DNA of 64,000 nt from Peloplasma aerotolerans (GCF_030012175.1 NZ_JASCXW010000003.1:1-64000); one strand, 5' to 3'. Shown: positions 10,023 through 19,443, numbered from the stretch's first letter. Notes: a model not told the origin generated them from the sequence alone. A program made the numbers and translations.

Positions 10023-10098
10023 GATGCTGGAGATACAAGCGAACCATTTGAAATTGACTTTCATATGTCGCTTATTCAACTCCAGCTTCATTGTTTTT
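10021..10098 (+). other. Long unclassified hairpin at the transcript 5' end (leader or small RNA)
   Basis: Nested inverted repeats form one long arm. GCTGGAG (10026-10032) pairs with CTCCAGC (10080-10086), and AAGCGA (10037-10042) with TCGCTT (10068-10073). CATTTGAAA (10045-10053) pairs with TTTCATATG (10059-10067) with one mismatch around the loop TTGAC. One internal loop (ATAC opposite ATTCAA) interrupts the arm. Five Ts at 10094-10098 follow, so it could be a short terminated RNA of about 70 bases or a 5' leader of the next gene. I do not recognise it as a known riboswitch, 6S or SRP RNA. Confidence 0.6.
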
Positions 10099-10175
10099 AT
10101 CAGACAATGTTTCGAGAAACTCCATAATGAATGTCATTTAAAGAAGATGACTAAAACCAGGAAGGGAGTGTTATC

Positions 10176-10424
10176 GTGGGTATGCTTATTATCTATATCG
10201 CTAGTGGATTTGCATTTTTCATTTTAATGATGAATTTCATTGTTTGGCTTTTTAGAGCTAAATCGAACGCACTTGAAGAACATGGCTTACGTGAAAAACA
10301 TCAAAATCCATGGAAAGTACAAAAAGATGAAGTCTATGGTGATATTGAAGACGTTTGGGAAAAATTCGATAGAAAAATCGAAAAGCGTGAAAGAGAAAAC
10401 AGATATAAAAATAGAAACAAATAA
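10176..10424 (+). CDS. Small single-pass membrane protein
   Basis: An 82-residue protein with one N-terminal hydrophobic helix (residues 2-26) and a strongly charged cytoplasmic tail rich in Lys, Arg and Glu. The GTG start is chosen because AGGGAG lies seven bases upstream; the internal ATG at 10182 is spaced less well. It is preceded by a promoter and the long hairpin at 10021-10098, and followed 26 bases later by an ABC ATPase gene. It may therefore belong to the exporter transcript. No family was recognised. Confidence 0.65.
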   Translation: MGMLIIYIASGFAFFILMMNFIVWLFRAKSNALEEHGLREKHQNPWKVQKDEVYGDIEDVWEKFDRKIEKRERENRYKNRNK

Positions 10425-10450
10425 CAATGACATAAGGAAGGTAGCAATTT

Positions 10451-11353
10451 ATGCTAGAAGTTAAAAATGCAAGAATGCTTTATGGTGATCTTGTTGCTGT
10501 TGACAGACTAAGCTTTATCATCAAACCAGGTGATATTTTTGGCTTGCTCGGTACCAACGGTGCGGGTAAAACAACAACATTTAGAATGATTATGGGTTTA
10601 CTAGATCCAACAGAAGGAGAAATATTGTATAACGGTGAGAAGGTTGGATATCATAATGTTAATGAAATTGGTTATATGATTGAAGAAAGATCTCTACTGA
10701 CTAAAATAACTGTAAAAGAACTCATGTTATATTTTGGTCAACTTAAAGATATGGAACCTAAGGCTATTTTAGAAAGACTTGATTATTGGCTTGAACGTTT
10801 TGACATTGTTGATTATAAAGATAAAAAAATAAAAGAGTTATCAAAAGGTAATCAGCAAAAAATCCAATTCATTTCAGCAATTATCAATAATCCAAAATTG
10901 CTAGTTTTAGATGAACCATTTAGTGGCTTAGATCCTATTAATACTGAATTGTTTGTTGAAGTTATTAGAGATTTCCAAAAACAAGGTGCGATGGTTGTTT
11001 TTTCATCACACCAACTTGACCATGTAGAATCATTTTGTGAGGAAGTTATCGTTTTAGAAAAAGGTAAAGCTGTTATTGAAGGAAGACTTGATCAAGTCAA
11101 AATCGATTTTAAGAAGCAAAACATCAGAATTATAGGAGATGTCGATATAAAAAAACTTGAAGCTATACCTGGTGTTGATAGAGTTATCGAAAATTCTAAT
11201 GAAATCATCGTAAAAATAGAGTCAGAGCTTGTTGCAAAACATGTGTTTGATTATATTAAAACGTGTGATCATATTATGAAATACGATGTCGAACAAGCAA
11301 GCTTGAGCGAAATATTTATTGCAAAGGTGGGACATAAAGTTGAAAAAGTTTAA
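10451..11353 (+). CDS. ABC-2 type exporter, ATP-binding protein
   Basis: A 300-residue ABC ATPase. Walker A is GTNGAGKTT (34-42), the signature is LSKGNQQKI and Walker B is LLVLDEPFSGLDP, followed by the H-loop SSHQLDHVE. The roughly 80-residue C-terminal extension is typical of the NatA/YhaQ/CcmA group that energises ABC-2 exporters. It overlaps the permease gene by 14 bases. The substrate cannot be told from sequence; Na+, drug or peptide export are family possibilities. It is not a sugar-importer ATPase and so would not serve the glycan importers at 39.7-47.7 kb. Confidence 0.9.
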   Translation: MLEVKNARMLYGDLVAVDRLSFIIKPGDIFGLLGTNGAGKTTTFRMIMGLLDPTEGEILYNGEKVGYHNVNEIGYMIEERSLLTKITVKELMLYFGQLKDMEPKAILERLDYWLERFDIVDYKDKKIKELSKGNQQKIQFISAIINNPKLLVLDEPFSGLDPINTELFVEVIRDFQKQGAMVVFSSHQLDHVESFCEEVIVLEKGKAVIEGRLDQVKIDFKKQNIRIIGDVDIKKLEAIPGVDRVIENSNEIIVKIESELVAKHVFDYIKTCDHIMKYDVEQASLSEIFIAKVGHKVEKV

Positions 11354-12614
11354 ATTTCTAGTTAAATATGGCCTAAAAAAACGCGTTGGAAGAAAAGCGT
11401 TCCTTATCGCAAATATAGTAATTGCATTATTAATGATTATTATTGTTAATATCCCAGCAATTATTAGTTTCTTTGGCGGAGATGATGATCTAGTTGAAAA
11501 CATCAACATTCACGTCGTCAATGAGACTCAAGAAACAAATTTAGTATCCGATTTATCACAACTTTTCAATCAACCATTTGAAGGATATGAATTTTATGTT
11601 TTATCGGACTTAGCAGTCAATCAATTTGATGTTGAAGCTTTTTGGGTTAATTCGGAAGTTGATATAACCTTTCATTTTACTGGAGACATTGAGTCTCCTG
11701 ATGTGAAAATTTATAGTAAATACCCTGAAATGAATCCAGCATTGATGGGACAAATTGAACTTCAAATTATTAATTATCAAATAGGCGATTACACGGGTCC
11801 TAGCTTTGAAACAATTTACGCGCCAGATTATGAAGATCCAAATCAAGAGATGTTTATTAGTTCAATTACAAGTTTACTCGTATTACCAATGTTTATTTTA
11901 ATTACAATGGCTACACAGTTTGTTGGTGTTGATATTATTGAAGAAAAGTCAACAAAAGCTATTGAAACAGTCATTGCTAGTGTGCCAGCAAAAATACATT
12001 TCTTGTCGAAAATTACAGCAAGCATCTTATTTGTAATCATACAAGGGTTGTTAATATTTACTTATGGGGCTATAGCATCATTGATTGGTGGGGTTGCTGC
12101 AGCATCGCCAGGTCTTAATCTACCAACAGGTGGAGAATCGCTATTAGCCTATCTTGCAGAAATGATGCCAAATTGGCCAATAATTATTCTATTTTCTTTA
12201 ATGTTTATGTTACTTGGAACATTATTTTATTTGGTGTTAGCTGCATTATTCGCATCAATGGCAGTAACACAAGAAGATTATCAACAGTTTCAATCACCTC
12301 TTATGTTGATTTTAGTTGGTGGATTTTATATTGGGATATTCGCACCAATGGCTGGAGGGATGGGATTCTTAAAGGTGATGGCATTTATTCCTATTTTTAC
12401 ACCAATTGTTGCTCCAATTGCATTCGCATCAGGGGTATTGTCCATTTGGGAGTCAATCATAGCGCTATTAGGATTAGCAGTATTCTTAGTATTATCATTA
12501 TACATGGTTGCTCCAGTATATAAAGTAGCAATTCTAAGTTATGATCAAACAAAATTCTTCTCAAGAATCAAAGGATATTTCAAAAAAGCTTTTACCAAAA
12601 GTAAAAAAGTATAA
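11340..12614 (+). CDS. ABC-2 type exporter, permease (NatB/YhaP-like)
   Basis: A 424-residue membrane protein. It has one N-terminal helix (about residues 18-42), an extracytoplasmic domain of about 150 residues (acidic, DDDLVENINIHVVNE onward), then five or six helices between residues 180 and 405. This is the NatB/YhaP layout. The TTG start at 11340 is chosen because AAAGGTGG lies nine bases upstream; a TTG at 11319 precedes that motif. It overlaps its ATPase by 14 bases, a tight exporter operon. The gene ends at a hairpin shared with convergent ptsH. Confidence 0.85.
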   Translation: MKKFKFLVKYGLKKRVGRKAFLIANIVIALLMIIIVNIPAIISFFGGDDDLVENINIHVVNETQETNLVSDLSQLFNQPFEGYEFYVLSDLAVNQFDVEAFWVNSEVDITFHFTGDIESPDVKIYSKYPEMNPALMGQIELQIINYQIGDYTGPSFETIYAPDYEDPNQEMFISSITSLLVLPMFILITMATQFVGVDIIEEKSTKAIETVIASVPAKIHFLSKITASILFVIIQGLLIFTYGAIASLIGGVAAASPGLNLPTGGESLLAYLAEMMPNWPIIILFSLMFMLLGTLFYLVLAALFASMAVTQEDYQQFQSPLMLILVGGFYIGIFAPMAGGMGFLKVMAFIPIFTPIVAPIAFASGVLSIWESIIALLGLAVFLVLSLYMVAPVYKVAILSYDQTKFFSRIKGYFKKAFTKSKKV

Positions 12615-12645
12615 AATAATGGCCATCAATCCGATGGCCATTATT
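12615..12645. terminator. Bidirectional terminator between exporter and ptsH
   Basis: AATAATGGCCATC (12615-12627) pairs perfectly with GATGGCCATTATT (12633-12645) around a five-base loop, with A/T-rich flanks on both sides, between convergent genes. Confidence 0.75.
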
Positions 12646-12647
12646 AT

Positions 12648-12905
12648 TTATATCATATTATGTTCTTTTAAATACTTCTCGATATTATCTAAATATTCGT
12701 TTTTATCGGATTCAACACGTATTGTAAAAACCGAATCTTTAGGCAACCCTAAGCTCATAATAGCCATTATTGATTTTGCATCAGCAGCAAACTCTTTATA
12801 AATGAGTTCAACCTTGGCAGGTATTGATGAGACGAATTTGACAAAATTTGTAGCAGGTCTTGCATGTAACCCATTTTCCGCTTTGAGCGTGAATTTTTTT
12901 TCCAT
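12648..12905 (-). CDS. ptsH: Phosphocarrier protein HPr
   Basis: An 85-residue HPr that passes phosphate from enzyme I to sugar-specific PTS enzymes. The active site GLHARPAT has His14 (His15 by usual numbering). The regulatory motif KSIMAIMSLG carries Ser45 (the classical Ser46), the target of HPr kinase in Bacillota. Its conservation suggests that CcpA-type catabolite control exists in this organism. It lies nine bases after ptsI on the minus strand, so ptsI comes first, the reverse of the common ptsH-ptsI order. No sugar-specific EII gene is in the window. Confidence 0.96.
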   Translation of the reverse strand: MEKKFTLKAENGLHARPATNFVKFVSSIPAKVELIYKEFAADAKSIMAIMSLGLPKDSVFTIRVESDKNEYLDNIEKYLKEHNMI

Positions 12906-12914
12906 AATAACTCC

Positions 12915-14621
12915 TTAGACTTTAATCAACTTTTTAAGTTCTGACAAAACTTGTTCTTCATTATCTAATTTTAGCACACTTTTCGATAATTTTTCTAAAT
13001 CGCTATGATTAAGTTTCGATAAAATCTTTCTTATTTTTAAAATATGAGAAGGTGTCATGCTCAACTCTTCAACTCCAAGTCCAAGAAGAAGAGGTCCAGC
13101 ATAAATATCTGATGCCATCTCTCCACATACACTAACTTTTATCTGATGTTTTTTACCAGCTTGTGCGACCATATCAATTAATTTTAGGATTGCAGGATTT
13201 AATGGTTGATATAAATAGGTTAAACTTTGATGCGTGCGATCAGCTGCCATCGTGTATTGAATCAAATCGTTGGTTCCTATTGATATGAAATCAACAACTT
13301 GAGCAAGTTGATCAGCCATAAGAGCAGCTGATGGTATTTCAATCATAATACCTAATTCAAAATCAGCAACTTTAGTTTTTTCTTTTCTTAATGCTTGTTT
13401 AACTTCTTCAACAATAGCTTTTGCTTTAATAAACTCTTCTTTAACAGCAATCATTGGGAACATAATTTTTAAATGACCATATGCACTTGCTCTCAATAAT
13501 GCTCTTAATTGGGTTTTAAATACATCGATGTGATCGAATGATAAACGAATTGCACGCTTGCCTAAAAAAGGATTGAGTTCTTTTTCTAAATTAAGGTAAG
13601 GCAAATGTTTATCTCCACCTATATCTAGAGTTCGGATGACTACAGGTTTAGGATAAACACTTTCTAATACTTTTTTATATTCTTCAAACTGCTCATCTTC
13701 AGTAGGTAGAACTAAGTGATCCAAAAATAAAAATTCTGTTCTATACAAACCAATACCATCAGCATCAAAATTGATAATATGATTGATATCTTTTGATGAA
13801 GCAATATTCCCAAACAATTCATATACATGCCCGTCTTTGGATTGACTTTGCTTACCAATCATTGTTTTCAATGCTGATTTCTTTTTCTCATATCTTTCAA
13901 TTTTGTTTTGATAATCTTGTTTTATTTTATCGTCAAAATCGGTGATGATTTCTCCATGAAAACCATCAAGGATAATTTCTTGATGATTTTTTAATTTTTG
14001 CATCAAATGTTCAACACCAACAATAGCTGGAATTTGAAGCAATCTAGCAATAATCGCACTATGAGAAGTTTTCCCACCAATTTCAGTCACAAAACCACAA
14101 ACAAAATTAGGATCAATCTGTGCGGTTTGAGATGGAGTCAATTCTGTAGTTAGTAAAATAACTTTTTCGTTGATATGGGATAGATCCACGATTTCTATAT
14201 TTAGCGCGTTTTTGATCGTTCTATTGGTTACATCTCTTAAATCAAAAGCACGATCTTTTAAGTATTCATCGTCTAAATGATCAAATAAATCCACGAATCT
14301 GTCAACAACATATTTGATTGCATAAACTAAATTACATGATTCAGCTCTTATTTTAGATTCAACAGCATCATTGACTTCAGGGTCAGTAGCAATCATTAAT
14401 TGTGCCTCGAATATCTTTGAAGTTTCATGATCAAATTTTTTTTCTGTCTCTGACTTCAGTTGTTCTAGTTGAGTAACGGTCTGATCAATTGCTTGACGAA
14501 AAATGCTAATTTCTTCTAATGGGTTGTCTACAGTTACTTTTCGATAATCGATTTGAACTTCTTCAATCTTTAAAACTCGAGCAACTGCATATCCTTCACT
14601 AACAGGAATTCCTTTTAGCAT
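12915..14621 (-). CDS. ptsI: PTS enzyme I (PEP-protein phosphotransferase)
   Basis: A 568-residue enzyme I that takes phosphate from PEP and gives it to HPr in the cytoplasm. The swivelling domain has GGKTSHSAIIAR with the phospho-His at residue 187. The barrel has RTEFLFLD, the metal/PEP site region SIGTNDLIQYTMAADR and the catalytic Cys in VCGEMASD. The length is normal. A TATAAT box on the minus strand (14668-14673) lies about 50 bases upstream, with a cre-like palindrome further up. It is divergent from mrp. Confidence 0.97.
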   Translation of the reverse strand: MLKGIPVSEGYAVARVLKIEEVQIDYRKVTVDNPLEEISIFRQAIDQTVTQLEQLKSETEKKFDHETSKIFEAQLMIATDPEVNDAVESKIRAESCNLVYAIKYVVDRFVDLFDHLDDEYLKDRAFDLRDVTNRTIKNALNIEIVDLSHINEKVILLTTELTPSQTAQIDPNFVCGFVTEIGGKTSHSAIIARLLQIPAIVGVEHLMQKLKNHQEIILDGFHGEIITDFDDKIKQDYQNKIERYEKKKSALKTMIGKQSQSKDGHVYELFGNIASSKDINHIINFDADGIGLYRTEFLFLDHLVLPTEDEQFEEYKKVLESVYPKPVVIRTLDIGGDKHLPYLNLEKELNPFLGKRAIRLSFDHIDVFKTQLRALLRASAYGHLKIMFPMIAVKEEFIKAKAIVEEVKQALRKEKTKVADFELGIMIEIPSAALMADQLAQVVDFISIGTNDLIQYTMAADRTHQSLTYLYQPLNPAILKLIDMVAQAGKKHQIKVSVCGEMASDIYAGPLLLGLGVEELSMTPSHILKIRKILSKLNHSDLEKLSKSVLKLDNEEQVLSELKKLIKV

Positions 14622-14667
14622 GAGACCACATCCTTCAAATTTTTAATTAATGTTTAGTAGTATATTA

Positions 14668-14728
14668 ATTATATTTTACCACAAGAATCTATTCTATATT
14701 CATGATGGATGTGTGAAAGCGTTTAACA
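14668..14728 (-). promoter_or_regulatory. ptsI promoter and cre-like site in the ptsI-mrp divergent region
   Basis: On the minus strand TATAAT covers 14673-14668, with a weak TAGAAT at 14696-14691 (17-base spacer). The AAAGCGTTT core at 14714-14728 gives about two mismatches to the CcpA cre consensus and lies upstream of both divergent promoters. Confidence 0.45.
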
Positions 14729-14761
14729 AAATCACATCGATTAAAATGATTATCGTATTTG

Positions 14762-14790
14762 TTGGGTTATTATGTTTTTATTGTTATAAT
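14762..14790 (+). promoter_or_regulatory. mrp promoter
   Basis: TTGGGT (14762-14767), a 17-base spacer and TATAAT (14785-14790), 20 bases before the mrp start. Confidence 0.6.
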
Positions 14791-14810
14791 AGTTTAGAGG
14801 TGAATCGAGT

Positions 14811-15809
14811 ATGACATATGAAGATTTAAAGAAAAGAATTGAACAAATTAAAGACCCTGGTTTTGATAAACCATTTAAAGAAGTTAATGGTATAAAAAAA
14901 TTAGTGATCGGACCTACTGGTGTTGCTGAGTTAGAGATATATCTTAAAGATAAATCAAAACATGAGCAACAAGTTAAAATAGAGATTATTAAATTAGTCA
15001 AAATAGAATTAGGTTTTCCAGGTATCAAAATAGACTTTTTTGAATCAGAGTTTGTACCAGAAGGTGAAAAGCTAATTCGTTATTTAGCTATAGCCTCAGG
15101 TAAAGGTGGTGTTGGTAAATCAACTGTCACTGCAAATTTAGCAGCAGCAATGATACGTAAAGGTAAAAAGGTTGGGATTATTGATGCTGATGTTTATGGT
15201 GCCAGCATTCCAAACATTTTGAAAATAGATGTTAAACCGTTATCTTCGACAGAGGATGAAAAAATGATACCACTAGTTAAAGATGGTATCGAAGTGATTT
15301 CCACAGAATTCTTTATGCCACCTGAAAAACCTTTGATGTGGCGTGGACCGATGTTAGGCAAAATGCTTGTTCATTTTTTCAGTGGTGTTAAGTGGCAAGA
15401 TGATGTTGACTTAATCTTAATTGATTTACCACCAGGAACCGGTGATGTCGCATTAGATGTTAAAACATATGTTCCAAGAAGTAAAGTTTTAGTCGTAACA
15501 ACACCGCATAGAAATGCATCACATGTTGCAGTAAAAGCTGGAATTGGTGCACAAACCATTGGTCATGAAGTCATTGGTGTAGTTGAAAACATGAGTTACT
15601 ACTTAAATACATGTAACAATAAAAGAGAATTTATCTTCGGATCTGGTGGAGGAGAAGAAGTTGCTAAAAAATTAGGGGTTAAAGTTTTTGGACAAGTTCC
15701 AATTGGACAACCTCAAAATGGTGATTACTTATACACAGAAAAAGATTCAGCAGGTAAAATCTATGATGAAATAGCAGTACAAGTTATGAAAGAGATGGAA
15801 ATGGAATGA
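14811..15809 (+). CDS. mrp: Mrp/NBP35-family P-loop ATPase (ApbC-like)
   Basis: A 332-residue iron-sulfur carrier-type ATPase. The N-terminal 80 residues resemble the MIP18/DUF59 domain. The deviant Walker A GKGGVGKST is at residues 97-105, and IDLPPGTGDV and VVENMSYY are present. In the family, Fe-S scaffold function depends on a CPxC motif just after ENMS. Here the segment reads NTCNNKR, leaving only Cys268, so cluster binding may be altered or lost. It is monocistronic, with its own promoter and a perfect-palindrome terminator. Confidence 0.9.
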   Translation: MTYEDLKKRIEQIKDPGFDKPFKEVNGIKKLVIGPTGVAELEIYLKDKSKHEQQVKIEIIKLVKIELGFPGIKIDFFESEFVPEGEKLIRYLAIASGKGGVGKSTVTANLAAAMIRKGKKVGIIDADVYGASIPNILKIDVKPLSSTEDEKMIPLVKDGIEVISTEFFMPPEKPLMWRGPMLGKMLVHFFSGVKWQDDVDLILIDLPPGTGDVALDVKTYVPRSKVLVVTTPHRNASHVAVKAGIGAQTIGHEVIGVVENMSYYLNTCNNKREFIFGSGGGEEVAKKLGVKVFGQVPIGQPQNGDYLYTEKDSAGKIYDEIAVQVMKEMEME

Positions 15810-15810
15810 T

Positions 15811-15836
15811 AAAAGGGACAAAATTTTGTCCCTTTT
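15811..15836 (+). terminator. Terminator of mrp
   Basis: A 26-base perfect palindrome whose left half is AAAAGGGACAAAA. It is followed by a weakly T-rich stretch. Confidence 0.8.
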
Positions 15837-15925
15837 CGTTAATTTTTATCGATAAAAGTATTTAACATAGATCACAAATTTGATAAAATATTAATAAATA
15901 TTATACGATTAATGGGAGGAAAGTT

Positions 15926-17047
15926 ATGAAAAATAAAATATTCATCGAGTTTCTAGAAAGCGAATTAAATAAATTATCTAGAAAAAAAGATATAAATCAT
16001 ACTTTAATGTTAGTGAAATCTACAGATAACTCATTTTGCTGGAAAAACACATACGGAGAATCATTAAGTACTGACACACCATTTTGGATTGCTAGCATAA
16101 CGAAAATGTTTATTTCATCAATTGTTTTGCTATTGATGGAAGAGGGCAAATTGACATTAAACGACCAAATTATAAGATATCTACCCGAAAAATTAATAAA
16201 AGATGTGCATGTTATCAATGGCATTGATTACTTTGATCAACTTACAATTCATCATCTACTTAAGCATGCATCTGGAATACCAGATTATTTAGAAATAAAG
16301 CAAAATAAAAAGAGTATTATAGACGAAGTTATTGAGAAAGATGATATGGCATGGGGAATAAATGAAATATTAAAAATTGTAAAAAACTCAGGTAAACCTC
16401 ATTTTGAGCCACAAGACATTTCAAAGCCTAAGTATCGAATAAGATATTCTGATACAAATTACCAGTTACTTATTGCTATTATAGAATCGATTACGGATCT
16501 ATCAATAGAAGATGCATATGAGAAATATATTATCAATCCACTTGGAATGAAAAACACATTTTTACCTCATGGCAAAAATCATAAAGAGAAACAAATTACT
16601 TTTCCTTGGATTGGACAAGTTGAATTTAGTAATAAACCAAAAGCATTAAAATCTTTTAATGATTTATACAGTACACTCGATGATTTAGTAATCTTCATGG
16701 AATCTATTATCGATGACAAAGTTTTTAAAGATAAAAATGCAAAGAATATGATGATGAGTTCATGGCAAACTTTCGATTTTGGAGTAAGTTTGCTAGCTCC
16801 TGGATGGCCTATACAGTATGGCAGTGGAATGATGAAAGTAGAAATACCACGACTTTTTACGTGGTTTAAGAAAACACCAAGTTTTATTGGGCATACAGGT
16901 GCGACTGGTTCTTGGCTTTTCTATTGTAAGAAACTAAAGTTAATATTATGTGGTACTGTGGATCAAGTAACAAAAGCTCCAGTTCCATTTAACATAGTTC
17001 CCAAAATACTTAGAAAGTATAATAAAATGATCAGTTCTTTAAATTGA
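15926..17047 (+). CDS. Beta-lactamase-fold serine hydrolase (class C/PBP4* type)
   Basis: A 373-residue member of PF00144. The catalytic SxxK is S57-I-T-K60, the YxN-type motif is YSDTNY near residue 174 and the third motif is HTGATG near 323, so all three sites look intact. Family members include esterases, D-amino peptidases and beta-lactamases. There is no signal peptide (the N-terminus MKNKIFIEFLESELNK is amphipathic), so it is probably cytoplasmic. An organism without peptidoglycan would use it as an esterase or peptidase. A good GGGAGG ribosome binding site precedes the start. A membrane protein gene follows ten bases later. Confidence 0.85.
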   Translation: MKNKIFIEFLESELNKLSRKKDINHTLMLVKSTDNSFCWKNTYGESLSTDTPFWIASITKMFISSIVLLLMEEGKLTLNDQIIRYLPEKLIKDVHVINGIDYFDQLTIHHLLKHASGIPDYLEIKQNKKSIIDEVIEKDDMAWGINEILKIVKNSGKPHFEPQDISKPKYRIRYSDTNYQLLIAIIESITDLSIEDAYEKYIINPLGMKNTFLPHGKNHKEKQITFPWIGQVEFSNKPKALKSFNDLYSTLDDLVIFMESIIDDKVFKDKNAKNMMMSSWQTFDFGVSLLAPGWPIQYGSGMMKVEIPRLFTWFKKTPSFIGHTGATGSWLFYCKKLKLILCGTVDQVTKAPVPFNIVPKILRKYNKMISSLN

Positions 17048-17057
17048 GGTATATGAA

Positions 17058-17921
17058 ATGCGCAACGATAAAATTATAGCAATTTTCTTGATTCTATCTC
17101 TTTTACTAATGAGTTCAATTGGCGTCTTTTATAATCAAATTATTGTTAGTGGAGTAATAAATAATGTTTATGGAGACGAAGTTGAAATGTTTGGTAGAGG
17201 GATTTATGCCTATGAGAGTGTTTTAAAGGGTATTATTTATGTTGGAACTGATGGAGCGATTTTGTTAACAATAATACCCACAATTATCTATTTGAAATTC
17301 ATCAATAAAAACCACACATTATTTAATCAATTAACATTGATAGCTCTGGGTTTTATTACTGCATATTATAGTTCAACTTTAGCTTTTGGAGCGATGATGA
17401 ATCGTCTATTTATAATTTATATTACAGCTTTGTCACTATCTATTTTCTTTCTCATCTTTGAAATTTCAAATATAAAACAATTTGAACCAGATAAATTATT
17501 TAGACAAATAAATATTACCAAAGGAATGTATGTGTTTTTAGTTGTTTTTGCTGCTTCAACCATGATATGGATGTTTGAAATAACCAATGCTTTCTTACAT
17601 AATAGACCTTCTGACATCATTGGTTTTCAAGCAACAGAGATTAGTTTTGTATTAGATTTAGCAATTATCATGCCTTTGACGATTTATGCAATTATTCAAT
17701 TGAAAAGAAAACAAAGTATCGGAATCATCATGAGTATTTGTATATTTGTGTTTGCAATATATTTAGGATTTGTTGTTGTTGGTCAAAGTATAGCTCAAAT
17801 TGTTTTTGAATACCAGTTGAACAGCTTTGAAATGATTATTTATATAATGCCCTTTATTCTAATTTCAATAATATCAACATATTTTGCTAGAAATATTCAA
17901 AAACAACTTAAGTCATTATAA
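17058..17921 (+). CDS. Hypothetical eight-helix membrane protein
   Basis: A 287-residue protein with about eight predicted membrane helices; the first (residues 8-30) resembles a signal anchor. Short charged loops separate the others. No family or motif is recognised. It lies ten bases after the beta-lactamase-fold hydrolase with a GAGG ribosome binding site, so the two are probably co-transcribed. It ends at a bidirectional terminator. Confidence 0.75.
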   Translation: MRNDKIIAIFLILSLLLMSSIGVFYNQIIVSGVINNVYGDEVEMFGRGIYAYESVLKGIIYVGTDGAILLTIIPTIIYLKFINKNHTLFNQLTLIALGFITAYYSSTLAFGAMMNRLFIIYITALSLSIFFLIFEISNIKQFEPDKLFRQINITKGMYVFLVVFAASTMIWMFEITNAFLHNRPSDIIGFQATEISFVLDLAIIMPLTIYAIIQLKRKQSIGIIMSICIFVFAIYLGFVVVGQSIAQIVFEYQLNSFEMIIYIMPFILISIISTYFARNIQKQLKSL

Positions 17922-17940
17922 TAGTCTAAAAATAAACAAA

Positions 17941-17970
17941 TAAATGGTTGCTTGGTTAAGCAACCATTTA
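17941..17970. terminator. Bidirectional terminator between convergent transcripts
   Basis: TAAATGGTTGCTT (17941-17953) pairs perfectly with AAGCAACCATTTA (17958-17970) around the loop GGTT. It serves the + strand membrane protein and perhaps the - strand gcv operon. Confidence 0.85.
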
Positions 17971-17997
17971 TAATTTATATATGTTTTATTCAAAAAA

Positions 17998-19443
17998 TTA
18001 TGCAATATCTCTAAATTTTAAAATAGGTTTTCTAGCTGCTTTTGCTTCATCAAGTCTTCTAACTATAGTATTGTGTGGAGCAGTTTTTACTAGTTCAGGA
18101 TTTTCCTTTGCTTCTTTAGCAACTACACGCATAATTTGGATAAAATCATCAAGCGTTTCTTTTGACTCCACTTCAGTAGGTTCAATCATCATTGACTGTG
18201 AGAATATAAGTGGGAAATAAACCGTTGGTGCATGATAACCATAATCGAGTAATCTTTTTGCTACGTCTAGTGTCTTTACTCCTGTCGATTTATCAAGTAA
18301 TCCATCAAACACAAATTCATGCATACAATAACCTTTGATTGGTAACTCAAATAAATCTTTTAATGAATCTTTGACATAGTTCGCATTTAAGACAGCAAGC
18401 GGTCCAATTTCGCTCATATGCTCTTTGCCAAAGGTCATCAGGTAAACATAGGCTCTTAAATAAACACTTGCATTACCATAGAATTGGCCTAAAGCACCAA
18501 TTGAATTTTTTGAGTCTTCAAAGAAGTAGAAATCATCTTTTTTTCTAACGATTGGATTTGGAAGGAACTCTTTTAATTTCTCACAAACACCAACTGGACC
18601 AGAACCTGGACCACCACCACCATGAGGTGTAGAGAATGTTTTATGGAGATTTATATGAGTAATATCAAATCCCATATCACCAGGTTTAGCTTTTCCAAGA
18701 AGTGCATTTAGGTTTGCTCCATCATAGTAAAGTAAACCACCAGCTTCATGGACAAGTTTAGATATTTCTAGAATGTCTTTCTCAAAAACACCTGCAGTAT
18801 TAGGGTTTGTTAACATTAATCCTGCAGTTTCATCATTTAAGACTGCTTTTAAAGATTCAATGTTGACAGTTCCGTCAAGATTTGATTTTATTTCAACAAC
18901 ATCAAATCCACAAACGGTTGCACTTGCAGGGTTAGTCCCATGCGCACTATCGGGAACGATAATCTTCGTTCTTTTTTGATCTTTATTTTTTTCATGATAA
19001 GCTTTGATAATCATTAATCCTGCCAATTCGCCATGTGCTCCAGCGAAAGGATTTAATGAATATTCTGCTAAACCTGATATTTCAGATAAAATGCGTTGTG
19101 TCTCATAATAAATTTTTAAAACACCTTGCGCAGTATGAACGGGTTGTAATGGATGAATATTAGCAAATCCCGGTAGGGTAGCTAATTCATCATTAATCTT
19201 AGGATTATATTTCATCGTACATGAGCCAAGTGGATAGAATCCAGTTTCAACACCAAAGTTTTTTTGACTGACATTGGTGTAATGTCTAACGACATCGAAC
19301 TCTGATACCTGAGGTAACTCAGCTTTTTCAGAACGGATTATGTTTTTTGGTAATGAGATTTTTGGGAAATCTTTTTTCGTAAAATTATAACCTTTTCGTT
19401 CATCTCTAGACAGTTCAAAAATGAGTTTATCATAATATTTCAT
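17998..19443 (-). CDS. gcvPB: Glycine dehydrogenase (decarboxylating) subunit 2
   Basis: A 481-residue PLP-binding half of the split P-protein. It decarboxylates glycine and loads the aminomethyl group on lipoyl-GcvH. The PLP lysine lies in [19 protein letters not shown]. The split PA/PB form is usual in Bacillota. It overlaps gcvPA by four bases (ATGA) and has an AGGTGGTG ribosome binding site. It is the last gene of gcvT-gcvH-gcvPA-gcvPB; no lipoamide dehydrogenase or lipoate ligase gene is present nearby. Confidence 0.96.
   Translation of the reverse strand: MKYYDKLIFELSRDERKGYNFTKKDFPKISLPKNIIRSEKAELPQVSEFDVVRHYTNVSQKNFGVETGFYPLGSCTMKYNPKINDELATLPGFANIHPLQPVHTAQGVLKIYYETQRILSEISGLAEYSLNPFAGAHGELAGLMIIKAYHEKNKDQKRTKIIVPDSAHGTNPASATVCGFDVVEIKSNLDGTVNIESLKAVLNDETAGLMLTNPNTAGVFEKDILEISKLVHEAGGLLYYDGANLNALLGKAKPGDMGFDITHINLHKTFSTPHGGGGPGSGPVGVCEKLKEFLPNPIVRKKDDFYFFEDSKNSIGALGQFYGNASVYLRAYVYLMTFGKEHMSEIGPLAVLNANYVKDSLKDLFELPIKGYCMHEFVFDGLLDKSTGVKTLDVAKRLLDYGYHAPTVYFPLIFSQSMMIEPTEVESKETLDDFIQIMRVVAKEAKENPELVKTAPHNTIVRRLDEAKAARKPILKFRDIA

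Noticed and set aside
10021-10227. Reading frame of 68 codons over the hairpin
   Set aside because: It starts at the -10 box, has no ribosome binding site, crosses the palindromic hairpin and overlaps a better supported gene in another frame.
12173-12523. 116-codon reading frame in the ABC permease gene
   Set aside because: It lies wholly inside a convincing membrane permease in another frame and has low-complexity composition.
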